From Acidobacteriota bacterium (GTDB taxonomy: Bacteria; Acidobacteriota; Terriglobia; Acidiferrales; UBA7541), in contig PMOP01000392.1 in the NCBI GenBank assembly GCA_003161495.1, positions 173-8,657 on the forward strand: DNA of 8,485 nt, in the 5' to 3' direction. The stretch's first letter is position 1. Every line of letters starts with the position of its first letter. Both the position numbers and the translations under genes were made by a program. A model generated the notes under the pieces. The model had not been told where the DNA came from, did not search any database, and saw only the letters and a list, made by a program, of their open reading frames with translations. Positions 1-5,764 of this stretch are shown piece after piece.

Positions 1-1033
1 CTGTGGCGGGATCGGGAGTATGGAATCGCTCGTCTTCCTGGTGGAACTGATCCTTTTGTGATGGCAGGACCATGTGAGTTTTATCGGTACTGGTGGGGGT
101 ACAAAAAGTTTCTAGAAATCGGTCGTCGCGAAGAATCATGTGTCGAGGTGTGATCACCCAGGGTTTTGTAAATGCAACCGGATCTTCCACCGTGGCTTCA
201 TAAACCAGCATGTTTCCGTGACGGGTGTAGCGTTCAATCACATGCTCCTGATCGCTGTGGAGCAGCGCGTTCTTCTCAATAATCTGGTGATTCTTGGGCT
301 CGCCGAATGCGCCGGGCTCTGTGTGTCCCTGTGCGCCACCCAGCCATGTTGAATCGTCCAAACCAACGACGTCGACCACCAGAGTATTCCCTTCCCAGTG
401 ACCCACGGAATCTCCCATATAGGAAGTGTCCAGATCTTTTGGATGCGGTTTTCCGTCCGTGTAAATAATGCGGAAAGTTTGGCCGATAAAATTTGACTCG
501 TAAAGGATCACTATCATTTTGGGAGTCTGAATAATCTGCATCGGTCCCGTAGATGCGCGCGGGACCCCGCTCGGCGTACAATCAAAATTCGGGTCGTCTT
601 GCGAAGTGGTGCCGTATTGCCGCGCCAAAATTGCCTTCACCTTGGAATCATACTCCGGCGTGTAAGCAGGTTCGTTGGGTTCAGGGTACTTAGGCGGCGG
701 CGCATCGGTTCGCGTCTCTCCAAAGGCGTAATAGATATTGCCATCCGCGGCTCTTTTGACCGTGATATCCAGCGGGTTGTAATAAAACCCATTCAGGTCC
801 GGATGGCCATCCGCCGTACGAGGTGTCGGCAACTTCGCTTCCGGCATTTGCAGATAGGCCTTTTCGAGTTCCTCGCTGGTAACCGCGCGTCCCTGTTTCT
901 CCGACTTTTCAGGAGGAGCGGAATACTGTGCGGACGCGGGAAGGGCAAGTACTGTGAAGGCTGCCAGGAGAAGAGCCGGCGCCAGAGGCGCAACAGTTAT
1001 AGCCGCAAAGTCCCGCATACGACGCGTTCTCAT
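1..1033 (-). CDS. Exported protein of unknown function, copy a (HP-a), 3' end off the window
   Basis: This gene is open to the left edge, with 344 codons visible and no stop. ATG at 1033 is preceded by GGAGG (1042-1046) with an 8-nt spacer, so the start is well supported. Residues 1-35 form a signal peptide (Arg-rich start, Ala/Leu core, A-S-A before Q36). The mature part holds family-like blocks shared with the paralogue at 3443-4471: DGHPDL near residue 71, NFDC-PSGVPR, QIIQTPKMIVILYES, IYTDG-PHPKDLDTSY, GHW-G--LVVDV, GGAQGHTEPGA, HSDQEHV-ERYTR and EDPVAFTKPWV. Similar exported proteins are common in Acidobacteriota, usually as hypothetical proteins, and I know of no assigned activity. It is the last visible gene of the minus cluster MBL1 - DUF6152 - HP-a, 70 bp after the DUF6152 stop, probably on the same transcript. 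The visible C-terminus has no CxxC, unlike the paralogue. The stop is probably just outside the window, because the sequence already aligns with the last residues of the other copy. Confidence 0.85.
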   Translation of the reverse strand, partial: MRTRRMRDFAAITVAPLAPALLLAAFTVLALPASAQYSAPPEKSEKQGRAVTSEELEKAYLQMPEAKLPTPRTADGHPDLNGFYYNPLDITVKRAADGNIYYAFGETRTDAPPPKYPEPNEPAYTPEYDSKVKAILARQYGTTSQDDPNFDCTPSGVPRASTGPMQIIQTPKMIVILYESNFIGQTFRIIYTDGKPHPKDLDTSYMGDSVGHWEGNTLVVDVVGLDDSTWLGGAQGHTEPGAFGEPKNHQIIEKNALLHSDQEHVIERYTRHGNMLVYEATVEDPVAFTKPWVITPRHMILRDDRFLETFCTPTSTDKTHMVLPSQKDQFHQEDERFHTPDPAT

Positions 1034-1086
1034 GTTCCAATCCTCCCTGTCATCCGGCCTGCGAACGGCAGCAAATCGCGTGCAGG

Positions 1087-1118
1087 ATCAGCGGTACAGC
1101 ACATCAGTGATACAGCAC
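1087..1118 (-). repeat. Two tandem 16-bp units spanning the DUF6152 (copy a) stop codon
   Basis: On the minus strand the unit at 1118-1103 reads GTGCTGTATCACTGAT and the unit at 1102-1087 reads GTGCTGTACCGCTGAT. They abut exactly and differ at two positions. The first unit encodes the last residues and stop of D-a (V-L-Y-H-stop). The second, if read from its own start, would encode V-L-Y-R-stop. This looks like a slippage or short tandem duplication of the gene end, leaving a decayed copy of the terminal codons in the 70-bp gap before HP-a. Confidence 0.8.
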
Positions 1119-1484
1119 AATGGAATGCCCGTCCGCATACTTGATCAAGGTTCCAAACCCCAATTTCGAGCCGTCCTTGGCGGGTTTCGCCGACACCGTG
1201 ACAGTCTCCCCGATTTTCCAGTCTGATCTCAGCAATCCGGCACGGTGCAGCATGCTTGGAGGCGCGCCCTGAAAACGCCAGGTGTCGATGGCGCCACTGT
1301 CGTTCTTTACGTCTACGTACCAGTAGATATGCGGATTCACCCAATCGACCCGCGTCAGCACGCCCGTTACCGTGAAGTCCTTTGTGGGATCAAACTCGGC
1401 TGCAATAGAGTGATGAGCCAAGACGGGCAGCACAGCCAGGAATAAACCGAAAAACGCGATTGAGATTGCACTGATCTTTTTCAT
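1104..1484 (-). CDS. Small exported DUF6152-family protein, copy a (D-a)
   Basis: The product is 126 residues. ATG at 1484 is chosen over the in-frame ATG at 1508 because GGAG (1494-1497) sits 9 nt upstream and the protein then opens directly with a signal peptide (MKKISA, hydrophobic core to residue 20, V-L-A cleavage site before H24). The mature chain would start His24-His25-Ser, followed by FDP, VTGVLTRVDW, NPH (H52), H80 in LHRAGL, W89, PAKDGS and a terminal DGHSIVL (H120). This pattern matches the DUF6152 family as I remember it: short exported proteins with an AHHS signature and no known biochemical role. The beta-rich look of the body suggests a small barrel, perhaps OB-like, but that is inference. 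It lies 107 bp downstream of MBL1 and 70 bp upstream of HP-a in the same direction. The C-terminus (LYH) is shorter than in the paralogue (LKVGGE) and lies in a tandem repeat. Confidence 0.88.
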   Translation of the reverse strand: MKKISAISIAFFGLFLAVLPVLAHHSIAAEFDPTKDFTVTGVLTRVDWVNPHIYWYVDVKNDSGAIDTWRFQGAPPSMLHRAGLLRSDWKIGETVTVSAKPAKDGSKLGFGTLIKYADGHSIVLYH

Positions 1485-1591
1485 CGGCAGTATCTCCGGT
1501 TGGAACATCCCGTTGATTTGGATACCTGGCCTGATGCGGATGGCTCACAATTTTCTTCCACTTGTGACGCCCCGCAGTCGTGATCTGGTAT

Positions 1592-2575
1592 TTATTTCGC
1601 GCCATCGTTTGCGGCCACGTTCTTCCTCGTGAGACATAAGTACAGGCGGTCCAAGTACGCGTCAATCTTCATGACACGGGTATTCAAGTAATCCCATTTG
1701 GCCAGCACTTTTTCCTGCCTGAGTTGCTCGAGCGTTTTGCCTTGATCAATTCCTGCCTGCACCGCTGCTGTCGTTCCCGTGAGCACGTCGAGATATCTTC
1801 CCACTTCAACTTTTGAGGCAATCTTGCCGTGCCCTGGAATCACTTTCACATCGTCCGGCATCTGTTCCATGATGTAGCTGAGCGCCGCGATCTCCCCTTG
1901 CGGCCCGCCGTTGCCGTCATTGTCCATGTCGATGGCGGGAAGCCCGGAGGGATCCATGTTTACAAAATCGGTTCCCGTTTGGGCGACTTTGGCATGCGCA
2001 AACAAGACCAGGCTGTCCGTATTCGTATGCCCGTGAGGAAAGTAGATAGCGTGAAGATCCTCACCGTTTATATGCAGAGTTAATTCGTCATTAAAAGTAA
2101 TGACCGGAAGCGCAGCCGCGGGCGACGGCGGAAACGTTTCTCTCAGAAGATTCACGCGATTGAGATGGCTAAGGTCATCGCCTGTTTCCATTTTCTTTCG
2201 TGCGCCATCCTGGGCGAGAATGGTAGCCGTCTTCGAAAAATAGGCATCCCCGCCTGTATGGTCACCGTGCCAATGGGTATTCAATAAATATTTGACCGGC
2301 TTGTCCGAGATGGTTTTCAGGGCTGCTTCGAGTTTAGACGCTACTGGTGCGTACCCAGCGTCAACCAGGACAACGCCGTCGTCACCGATAAGCGCGCTCG
2401 CATTCGCGCCCGCGTTTCCGCCGCTGGGCGACACGAACTCAATCATGTACACGTTTGCGGAGAGCTTTTGCAGCTTGACTTCAACTTTGTCCCAGTCCAT
2501 GGGGCGCTGAGCACGGATAGAAGATCCCAGCACGAATGGCAAAGTGAAAAAGATCGCGAAAGCCAATTTGCGCAT
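1592..2575 (-). CDS. Exported MBL-fold metallo-hydrolase, copy 1 (MBL1)
   Basis: The product is 327 residues from ATG 2575. An in-frame ATG at 2644 would add 23 Arg/Ser/Gly-rich residues before the signal peptide and is less likely. Neither start has a strong ribosome site. Starting at 2575 gives MRKLAFAIFF with cleavage after I-R-A (Q23), matching the start of the paralogue at 5524. It has the metallo-beta-lactamase fold of the GloB-like (COG0491) type: GDDGVVLVDAG, then the zinc motif H101-W-H103-G-D105-H106, H183 in HGHT and H249 in IPGHG. The usual bridging Asp (G-D, D191 in the paralogue) is replaced by G-T-D, with D203 shifted by one. Relative to copy 2 it also carries an extra dozen or so residues before LPVITF (around residues 130-157). 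The conserved C-terminal helical segment TTAAVQAGIDQGKTLEQL is present. It should be a periplasmic zinc hydrolase with an unknown substrate. It is the first gene of the cluster MBL1 - D-a - HP-a. Confidence 0.9.
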   Translation of the reverse strand: MRKLAFAIFFTLPFVLGSSIRAQRPMDWDKVEVKLQKLSANVYMIEFVSPSGGNAGANASALIGDDGVVLVDAGYAPVASKLEAALKTISDKPVKYLLNTHWHGDHTGGDAYFSKTATILAQDGARKKMETGDDLSHLNRVNLLRETFPPSPAAALPVITFNDELTLHINGEDLHAIYFPHGHTNTDSLVLFAHAKVAQTGTDFVNMDPSGLPAIDMDNDGNGGPQGEIAALSYIMEQMPDDVKVIPGHGKIASKVEVGRYLDVLTGTTAAVQAGIDQGKTLEQLRQEKVLAKWDYLNTRVMKIDAYLDRLYLCLTRKNVAANDGAK

Positions 2576-2667
2576 ATTGAAAAGTCTCGACCCATGGAAG
2601 CCGCCCGACCGCGTGACAAAGCTCGCGGATCCTCGGCGCTTCATGTATTTCAGAGGGTTCTGAGCGG

Positions 2668-2697
2668 ACTATAGTTCGCCTGCTTTCCTGGTGTCAA
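2668..2697 (-). promoter_or_regulatory. Sigma70-type promoter for MBL1 - D-a - HP-a
   Basis: On the minus strand TTGACA (2697-2692) is followed after 18 bp by TATAGT (2673-2668), five of six matches to the -10 consensus. Transcription would start near 2661, leaving about 85 nt of leader before the chosen MBL1 ATG at 2575. The alternative ATG at 2644 would lie only about 17 nt from this start point with no ribosome site, which also argues for 2575. Confidence 0.65.
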
Positions 2698-2857
2698 TCT
2701 ATTTCGGCAAATGAGCAAGTCCGTTCACCTTGCAAATCCCTGCGAAAAGCGTAGCGGGATCAACGGAGACAGTGGGTTAATTTTGTCGCACAGAGGAAGG
2801 AATTATTTCACCATTATATTTGGTCATTTTACGCGACGCCACCTTTTTTGTTTTTCC

Positions 2858-2886
2858 TTGACAATTGCAGCGGGGTCCACTATCAG
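2858..2886 (+). promoter_or_regulatory. Sigma70-type promoter for D-b - HP-b
   Basis: A perfect -35 box TTGACA (2858-2863) is followed after 17 bp by TATCAG (2881-2886), four of six matches to the -10 consensus. The predicted start is near 2893, giving a leader of roughly 40 nt to the ATG at 2935. The T-rich run just upstream (2843-2857) may act like an UP element. This is a sequence match only. Confidence 0.55.
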
Positions 2887-2934
2887 GGTCATAACATTCC
2901 TAATAGGCCTGGCGGATCAGGGAGGGTCACGACG

Positions 2935-3339
2935 ATGAATTATGTTAAGAGTCAACGTGTCTCGCGTACTTTTCTAGGAATACTTTTGATTGGCGTGGCC
3001 ATTCCTGTTTTTGCACATCATTCAGTCACTTCGGAATTCGATCCCGGCAAGGAATTTTCTGTGACAGGCGTTCTAACCCGCGTAGCGTGGACAAACCCGC
3101 ATGTGTATTGGTGGGTGGATGTGAAGGACGATTCCGGCAACATTGTAACTTATTCGTTTGAGGGCAATCCTCCAGGGATGTATCACCGTGCCGGCTTGCA
3201 CAAGGATGATTGGAAAGTCGGAGAAGTTGTTACGGTGACGGCCGTCGCCGCAAAAGACGGCAGCAAGCACCTGGGATTTGGAAAGATAATTAAATACTCC
3301 GATGGGCATTCCATAGTGTTGAAGGTTGGGGGAGAGTAG
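2935..3339 (+). CDS. Small exported DUF6152-family protein, copy b (D-b)
   Basis: The product is 134 residues. ATG at 2935 is chosen over the in-frame ATG at 2848 because GGAGG (2921-2925) lies 9 nt upstream. In addition, the 2848 start would precede the predicted promoter's start point. Residues 1-27 form a signal peptide with V-F-A before H28. The mature protein would start His28-His29-Ser, followed by SEFDPGKEFSVTGVLTRVAW, NPH (H56), H84 in YHRAGL, AAKDGS and DGHSIVL (H125). Nearly every one of these blocks is shared with D-a, so the two are clear paralogues. The function of the family is unknown to me. The conserved histidines and the predicted His-His N-terminus hint at metal binding (inference). 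It is the first gene of the plus-strand pair, 103 bp ahead of HP-b, and is read divergently from MBL1. Confidence 0.88.
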   Translation: MNYVKSQRVSRTFLGILLIGVAIPVFAHHSVTSEFDPGKEFSVTGVLTRVAWTNPHVYWWVDVKDDSGNIVTYSFEGNPPGMYHRAGLHKDDWKVGEVVTVTAVAAKDGSKHLGFGKIIKYSDGHSIVLKVGGE

Positions 3340-3428
3340 AGCTTCGTTTTTGCATCGAGCATGAGCCGACCAGCGCCGTACAGCCATGATTTTTTTGCAC
3401 GTACGTGTGTTTGAGGTTTGGAAACGAG

Positions 3429-3433
3429 AGGAG
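3429..3433 (+). promoter_or_regulatory. Ribosome binding site fixing the GTG start of HP-b
   Basis: AGGAG stands 9 nt before GTG 3443. The in-frame ATG at 3386 has no purine-rich site upstream and would place 19 extra, partly charged residues in front of the signal peptide. The GTG is therefore the better start. Confidence 0.7.
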
Positions 3434-3442
3434 AACGCAACC

Positions 3443-4471
3443 GTGAAACCCAGGTTCGCAATCTGCGCTTGGTTCGCAGCGCTCCTGCTTGCAGCTGTAA
3501 TTTTGGCGGGCGTTTCCATGGCCCCGGCTCCCCTGGCAGCCCAGAATGGAGAACCAGGCGAGAAGCCGCCCGCGCCGGCGCAATCAAACGTCGTCTCCAG
3601 CAACGAGGAACTTCAGAAGCTCTACATGGAATTGCCCGTGACGAAGTTGCCCATTCCGAAATCAGCGGATGGGCACCCGGACCTGAGCGGGTTCTGGTAC
3701 AACGACCTTAGCAACGCGAGCCAAAGGGATGCGGACGGAAGCGTTCGTTTTGACTTGGGCGGGTCACGGCGCGGCAAGGTCGTTTGGAAATACCCCGAAC
3801 CGAGCGAGCCGGAATACACCCCTGAATATGCGGCCAAAGTAAAAGCCATCATCGCCAATCAGTACGGAGAAACCACCACGGATGATCCCAACTTCGACTG
3901 TCTCCCCAGCGGCGTTCCGCGCGTGGCAACAGGCCCGCTTCAGATTATTCAGACTCCAAAAATGATTGTGATTCTCTACGAATCGAATTTTATCGGCCAA
4001 ACCTTTCGCGTCATCTACACGGACGGACGCCCGCACCCGAAAGATCTCGACACCTCTTACCTTGGCCATTCCATCGGTCATTGGGACGGGGACGTGCTGG
4101 TGGTAGACGTGGCAGGTTTAAATGAAGAGACTTGGATGGGCGGCGCCCAGGGACATACTGAGCCGGGCGCGCATGTCGGCGAACCCAATCACCAGATCGT
4201 TGAGAAGGCCGCGCTGATACACAGCGATCAGGAACATGTGACGGAACGCTATACTCGCCGCGGCAATATGCTGTTTTATGAGGCAACCGTGGAAGATCCG
4301 GTAGCCTTTACGAAACCCTGGGTGGTGACCCCACGGCATTTAAATCTGGGCAAGGCGGACGACGAATTGTTTGAAACCTTTTGCCAATCGAGGGATAAGG
4401 AACACATCATTAAACCCAGCGAAAAAGATCAATACCTTTGCAACTATTGCAAGAAACCATCGAGCAACTAA
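3443..4471 (+). CDS. Exported protein of unknown function, copy b (HP-b)
   Basis: The product is 342 residues from GTG 3443. The signal peptide covers residues 1-33 (KPRF, long Ala/Leu/Val core, L-A-A before Q34). A Pro-rich linker (about 36-50) follows, then the conserved body: DGHPDLSGFWYN (76-87), NFDC (C153) with PSGVPR, IIQTPKMIVILYESNFIGQ (168-186), TDGRPHPKDLDTSY (193-206), GHWDGDVLVVDV (212-223), GHTEPGA (237-243), HSDQEHVTERYTR (260-272) and VEDPVAFTKPWV (283-294). By eye the middle two thirds are about 70% or more identical to HP-a. The tail differs: C314 and a C333-N-Y-C336 pair near the end have no match in the visible HP-a tail. The many conserved His and Asp residues could serve catalysis or metal binding, but I cannot name a reaction. 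It follows D-b by 103 bp, probably on one transcript, and converges on MBL2. Confidence 0.87.
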   Translation: MKPRFAICAWFAALLLAAVILAGVSMAPAPLAAQNGEPGEKPPAPAQSNVVSSNEELQKLYMELPVTKLPIPKSADGHPDLSGFWYNDLSNASQRDADGSVRFDLGGSRRGKVVWKYPEPSEPEYTPEYAAKVKAIIANQYGETTTDDPNFDCLPSGVPRVATGPLQIIQTPKMIVILYESNFIGQTFRVIYTDGRPHPKDLDTSYLGHSIGHWDGDVLVVDVAGLNEETWMGGAQGHTEPGAHVGEPNHQIVEKAALIHSDQEHVTERYTRRGNMLFYEATVEDPVAFTKPWVVTPRHLNLGKADDELFETFCQSRDKEHIIKPSEKDQYLCNYCKKPSSN

Positions 4472-4547
4472 TTCGGCCGGCAAAAATATATAAATATATC
4501 GGATCAGGGGATAAGACACTTCGCGTAAACGATTCGCGCAGAACGCA

Positions 4548-4575
4548 GACGGCTGAAAATCAAAATCTCAGCGTC
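4548..4575. terminator. Hairpin between convergent HP-b and MBL2 (weak terminator candidate)
   Basis: GACGGCTGA (4548-4556) and TCAGCGTC (4568-4575) can pair as an eight-pair stem with one bulged G around an 11-nt loop. It sits in the 96-bp gap between two convergent genes and overlaps the MBL2 stop codon. That position suits a two-way terminator, but no T-run follows the stem on either strand, so rho-independent activity is doubtful. Confidence 0.3.
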
Positions 4576-5524
4576 CGCCGCCGCTGCTCCCGCTGCCGTT
4601 TTTCTCAGCTATCAACCCCTTGTAGAGGCGCTCAATATACACGTCGGTTTTTATCGGGGGAGATTCCAAGTACTCCCACTTTGCCAGCACCTTTTCCTGC
4701 TTGAGCTGATCGAGGCTCTTCCCCTGATCGATGCCCGCTTTGACCGCCGCCGTCGTACCTTTCAGCACTTCCAGATACTTGGCCAAATCCGCCTTGGATG
4801 CCACGATTCCGTGTCCCGGGATTACCTTCATGTCCTCCGGTGAATGAGCCAATACATATTCTATGGCCGCAATCTCGCCCTGCGGTCCGCCGCTCGCATC
4901 ATTGTCCGAGTTCAAGGCCGGATAGTGGGGAGGATCGAAATTTGTAAACAAATCGCCCAGATGGATCACATTCGTTTTCTCAAAAAAAACTGCGCAGTCG
5001 CCATCCGTATGCCCGCGTGCAAAATGAATCGCGTGAACTTCTCCTCCATTGAGGTGCAGTGTCAATTCATTCGAGAAAGTAATTACAGGAAGAGATACCG
5101 GCAGATTCGTGATGCGACGATCATTCACGGTTTGCATCGTTTTGCGAACATTATCCTGCGCAATGATGATGGCCGTCTTTCCAAAATACGCGTTGCCGCC
5201 TGTATGATCTCCGTGCCAGTGGGTGTTCAATACATATTTTACAGGTTTGTCGGATACCGTCTTGAGCGCCGCTTCAATCTTGGGGCCGAGCTCGACCAAC
5301 TGAGAATCCACAAGAAGGATGCCATCATCGCCCACGAATGCGGCAATATTGCCCATGCCCGCTTGCGCTCCGGAACTCTGAAGGACGTAGATATTCTCGG
5401 CGAGCTTTTGCACCTTGACCTGGACTTTGCTCAAGTCAGGAGGCTGTTGCTGCGGTAATTGTGCACGAAGCGAAGGTACCGCAAGCAAGCAAAACATCAG
5501 ACAAGCCATGGAATATTTGCGCAT
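4568..5524 (-). CDS. Exported MBL-fold metallo-hydrolase, copy 2 (MBL2)
   Basis: The product is 318 residues. The reading frame extends upstream to 5761, but ATG 5524 has AAAGGA (5533-5538) 8 nt upstream and starts directly with a signal peptide (MRKYSMACLM, cleavage after L-R-A before Q23) aligned with the MBL1 start. The full MBL ligand set is visible: H102-W-H104-G-D106-H107, H172 in RGHTDGD, D191 in HLGDLF and H238 in IPGHG. This predicts a working dinuclear zinc site. The C-terminal segment TTAAVKAGIDQGKSLDQL is shared with MBL1, and the protein ends in a short Gly/Ser tail. The family is GloB-like (COG0491). The motif order does not single out a true beta-lactamase, so the substrate is left open. 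It is transcribed toward HP-b and lies 240 bp downstream of the RND gene on the same strand, probably with its own promoter. Confidence 0.9.
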   Translation of the reverse strand: MRKYSMACLMFCLLAVPSLRAQLPQQQPPDLSKVQVKVQKLAENIYVLQSSGAQAGMGNIAAFVGDDGILLVDSQLVELGPKIEAALKTVSDKPVKYVLNTHWHGDHTGGNAYFGKTAIIIAQDNVRKTMQTVNDRRITNLPVSLPVITFSNELTLHLNGGEVHAIHFARGHTDGDCAVFFEKTNVIHLGDLFTNFDPPHYPALNSDNDASGGPQGEIAAIEYVLAHSPEDMKVIPGHGIVASKADLAKYLEVLKGTTAAVKAGIDQGKSLDQLKQEKVLAKWEYLESPPIKTDVYIERLYKGLIAEKNGSGSSGGGR

Positions 5525-5609
5525 GAAGGGTGTCCTTTCCCTATCGTTAAATTTGGCTGCGTCCGACCTTCGCATTCTCGGGAGTGAACCAAGGCTCATA
5601 TTGAGGCGA

Positions 5610-5638
5610 AGGGTAGAATAGAAAAAGAGTGCGGTCAA
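5610..5638 (-). promoter_or_regulatory. Possible promoter for MBL2
   Basis: In the 240-bp gap between the RND stop and MBL2, the minus strand reads TTGACC (5638-5633), 17 bp, TACCCT (5615-5610). The -35 is good and the -10 is poor (three of six). It would give a leader of about 80 nt, like that of MBL1. The rest of the gap shows no gene and no clear terminator for the RND gene, so read-through from the pump operon remains possible. Confidence 0.35.
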
Positions 5639-5764
5639 GCTTTGGTCGCGACGAAAACGGAACTCGACCCTGAACCCATTTTGGGACACGAACGGAAGAT
5701 TAGACGAAGTACGGTCGATCATAACGAGATCATCGCCGCCCTCATCTATCCGGGATGACACACA

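Larger units (their letters stand above)
2576..2934. other. Divergent intergenic region between MBL1 and D-b
   Basis: This 359-bp stretch separates the two divergent transcription units and has no credible gene. It holds two outward-facing sigma70-type promoters whose -35 boxes are about 160 bp apart (2697 and 2858). The middle part is comparatively AT-rich, with a T-rich run at 2843-2857 just upstream of the plus-strand -35 that could help RNA polymerase bind. I looked for inverted repeats marking an operator and found none that I would defend. Confidence 0.6.

Noticed and set aside
599..1144. 181-codon open frame on the plus strand
   Set aside because: It is antisense to HP-a and runs into the D-a end. 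Its Arg-rich composition is typical of a shadow frame.
3398..3407. Perfect 10-bp palindrome CACGTACGTG between D-b and HP-b as an operator
   Set aside because: About eight such 10-bp palindromes are expected by chance in a window this size, there is no second copy at the other promoters, and it lies inside a likely transcript.
3073..3603. Minus-strand frames of 97-176 codons across the D-b/HP-b junction
   Set aside because: They overlap two well-supported plus-strand genes with signal peptides and ribosome sites, and show no protein-like motifs.
4482..4500. AT-rich run with ATATAT repeats after HP-b as an origin or attachment site
   Set aside because: It is short and isolated, with no iterons, DnaA boxes, integrase or flanking repeats. 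It is best seen as a plain AT-rich gap between convergent genes.
4844..5458. 204-codon open frame on the plus strand
   Set aside because: It lies wholly antisense to MBL2, whose zinc motifs and signal peptide make the minus frame the real one. It has no recognisable domain.
4568..5524. Calling the MBL proteins antibiotic-resistance beta-lactamases
   Set aside because: The HxHxDH motif is shared by the whole superfamily. Nothing seen here is specific to class B1, B2 or B3 enzymes, and the family has many other hydrolases.
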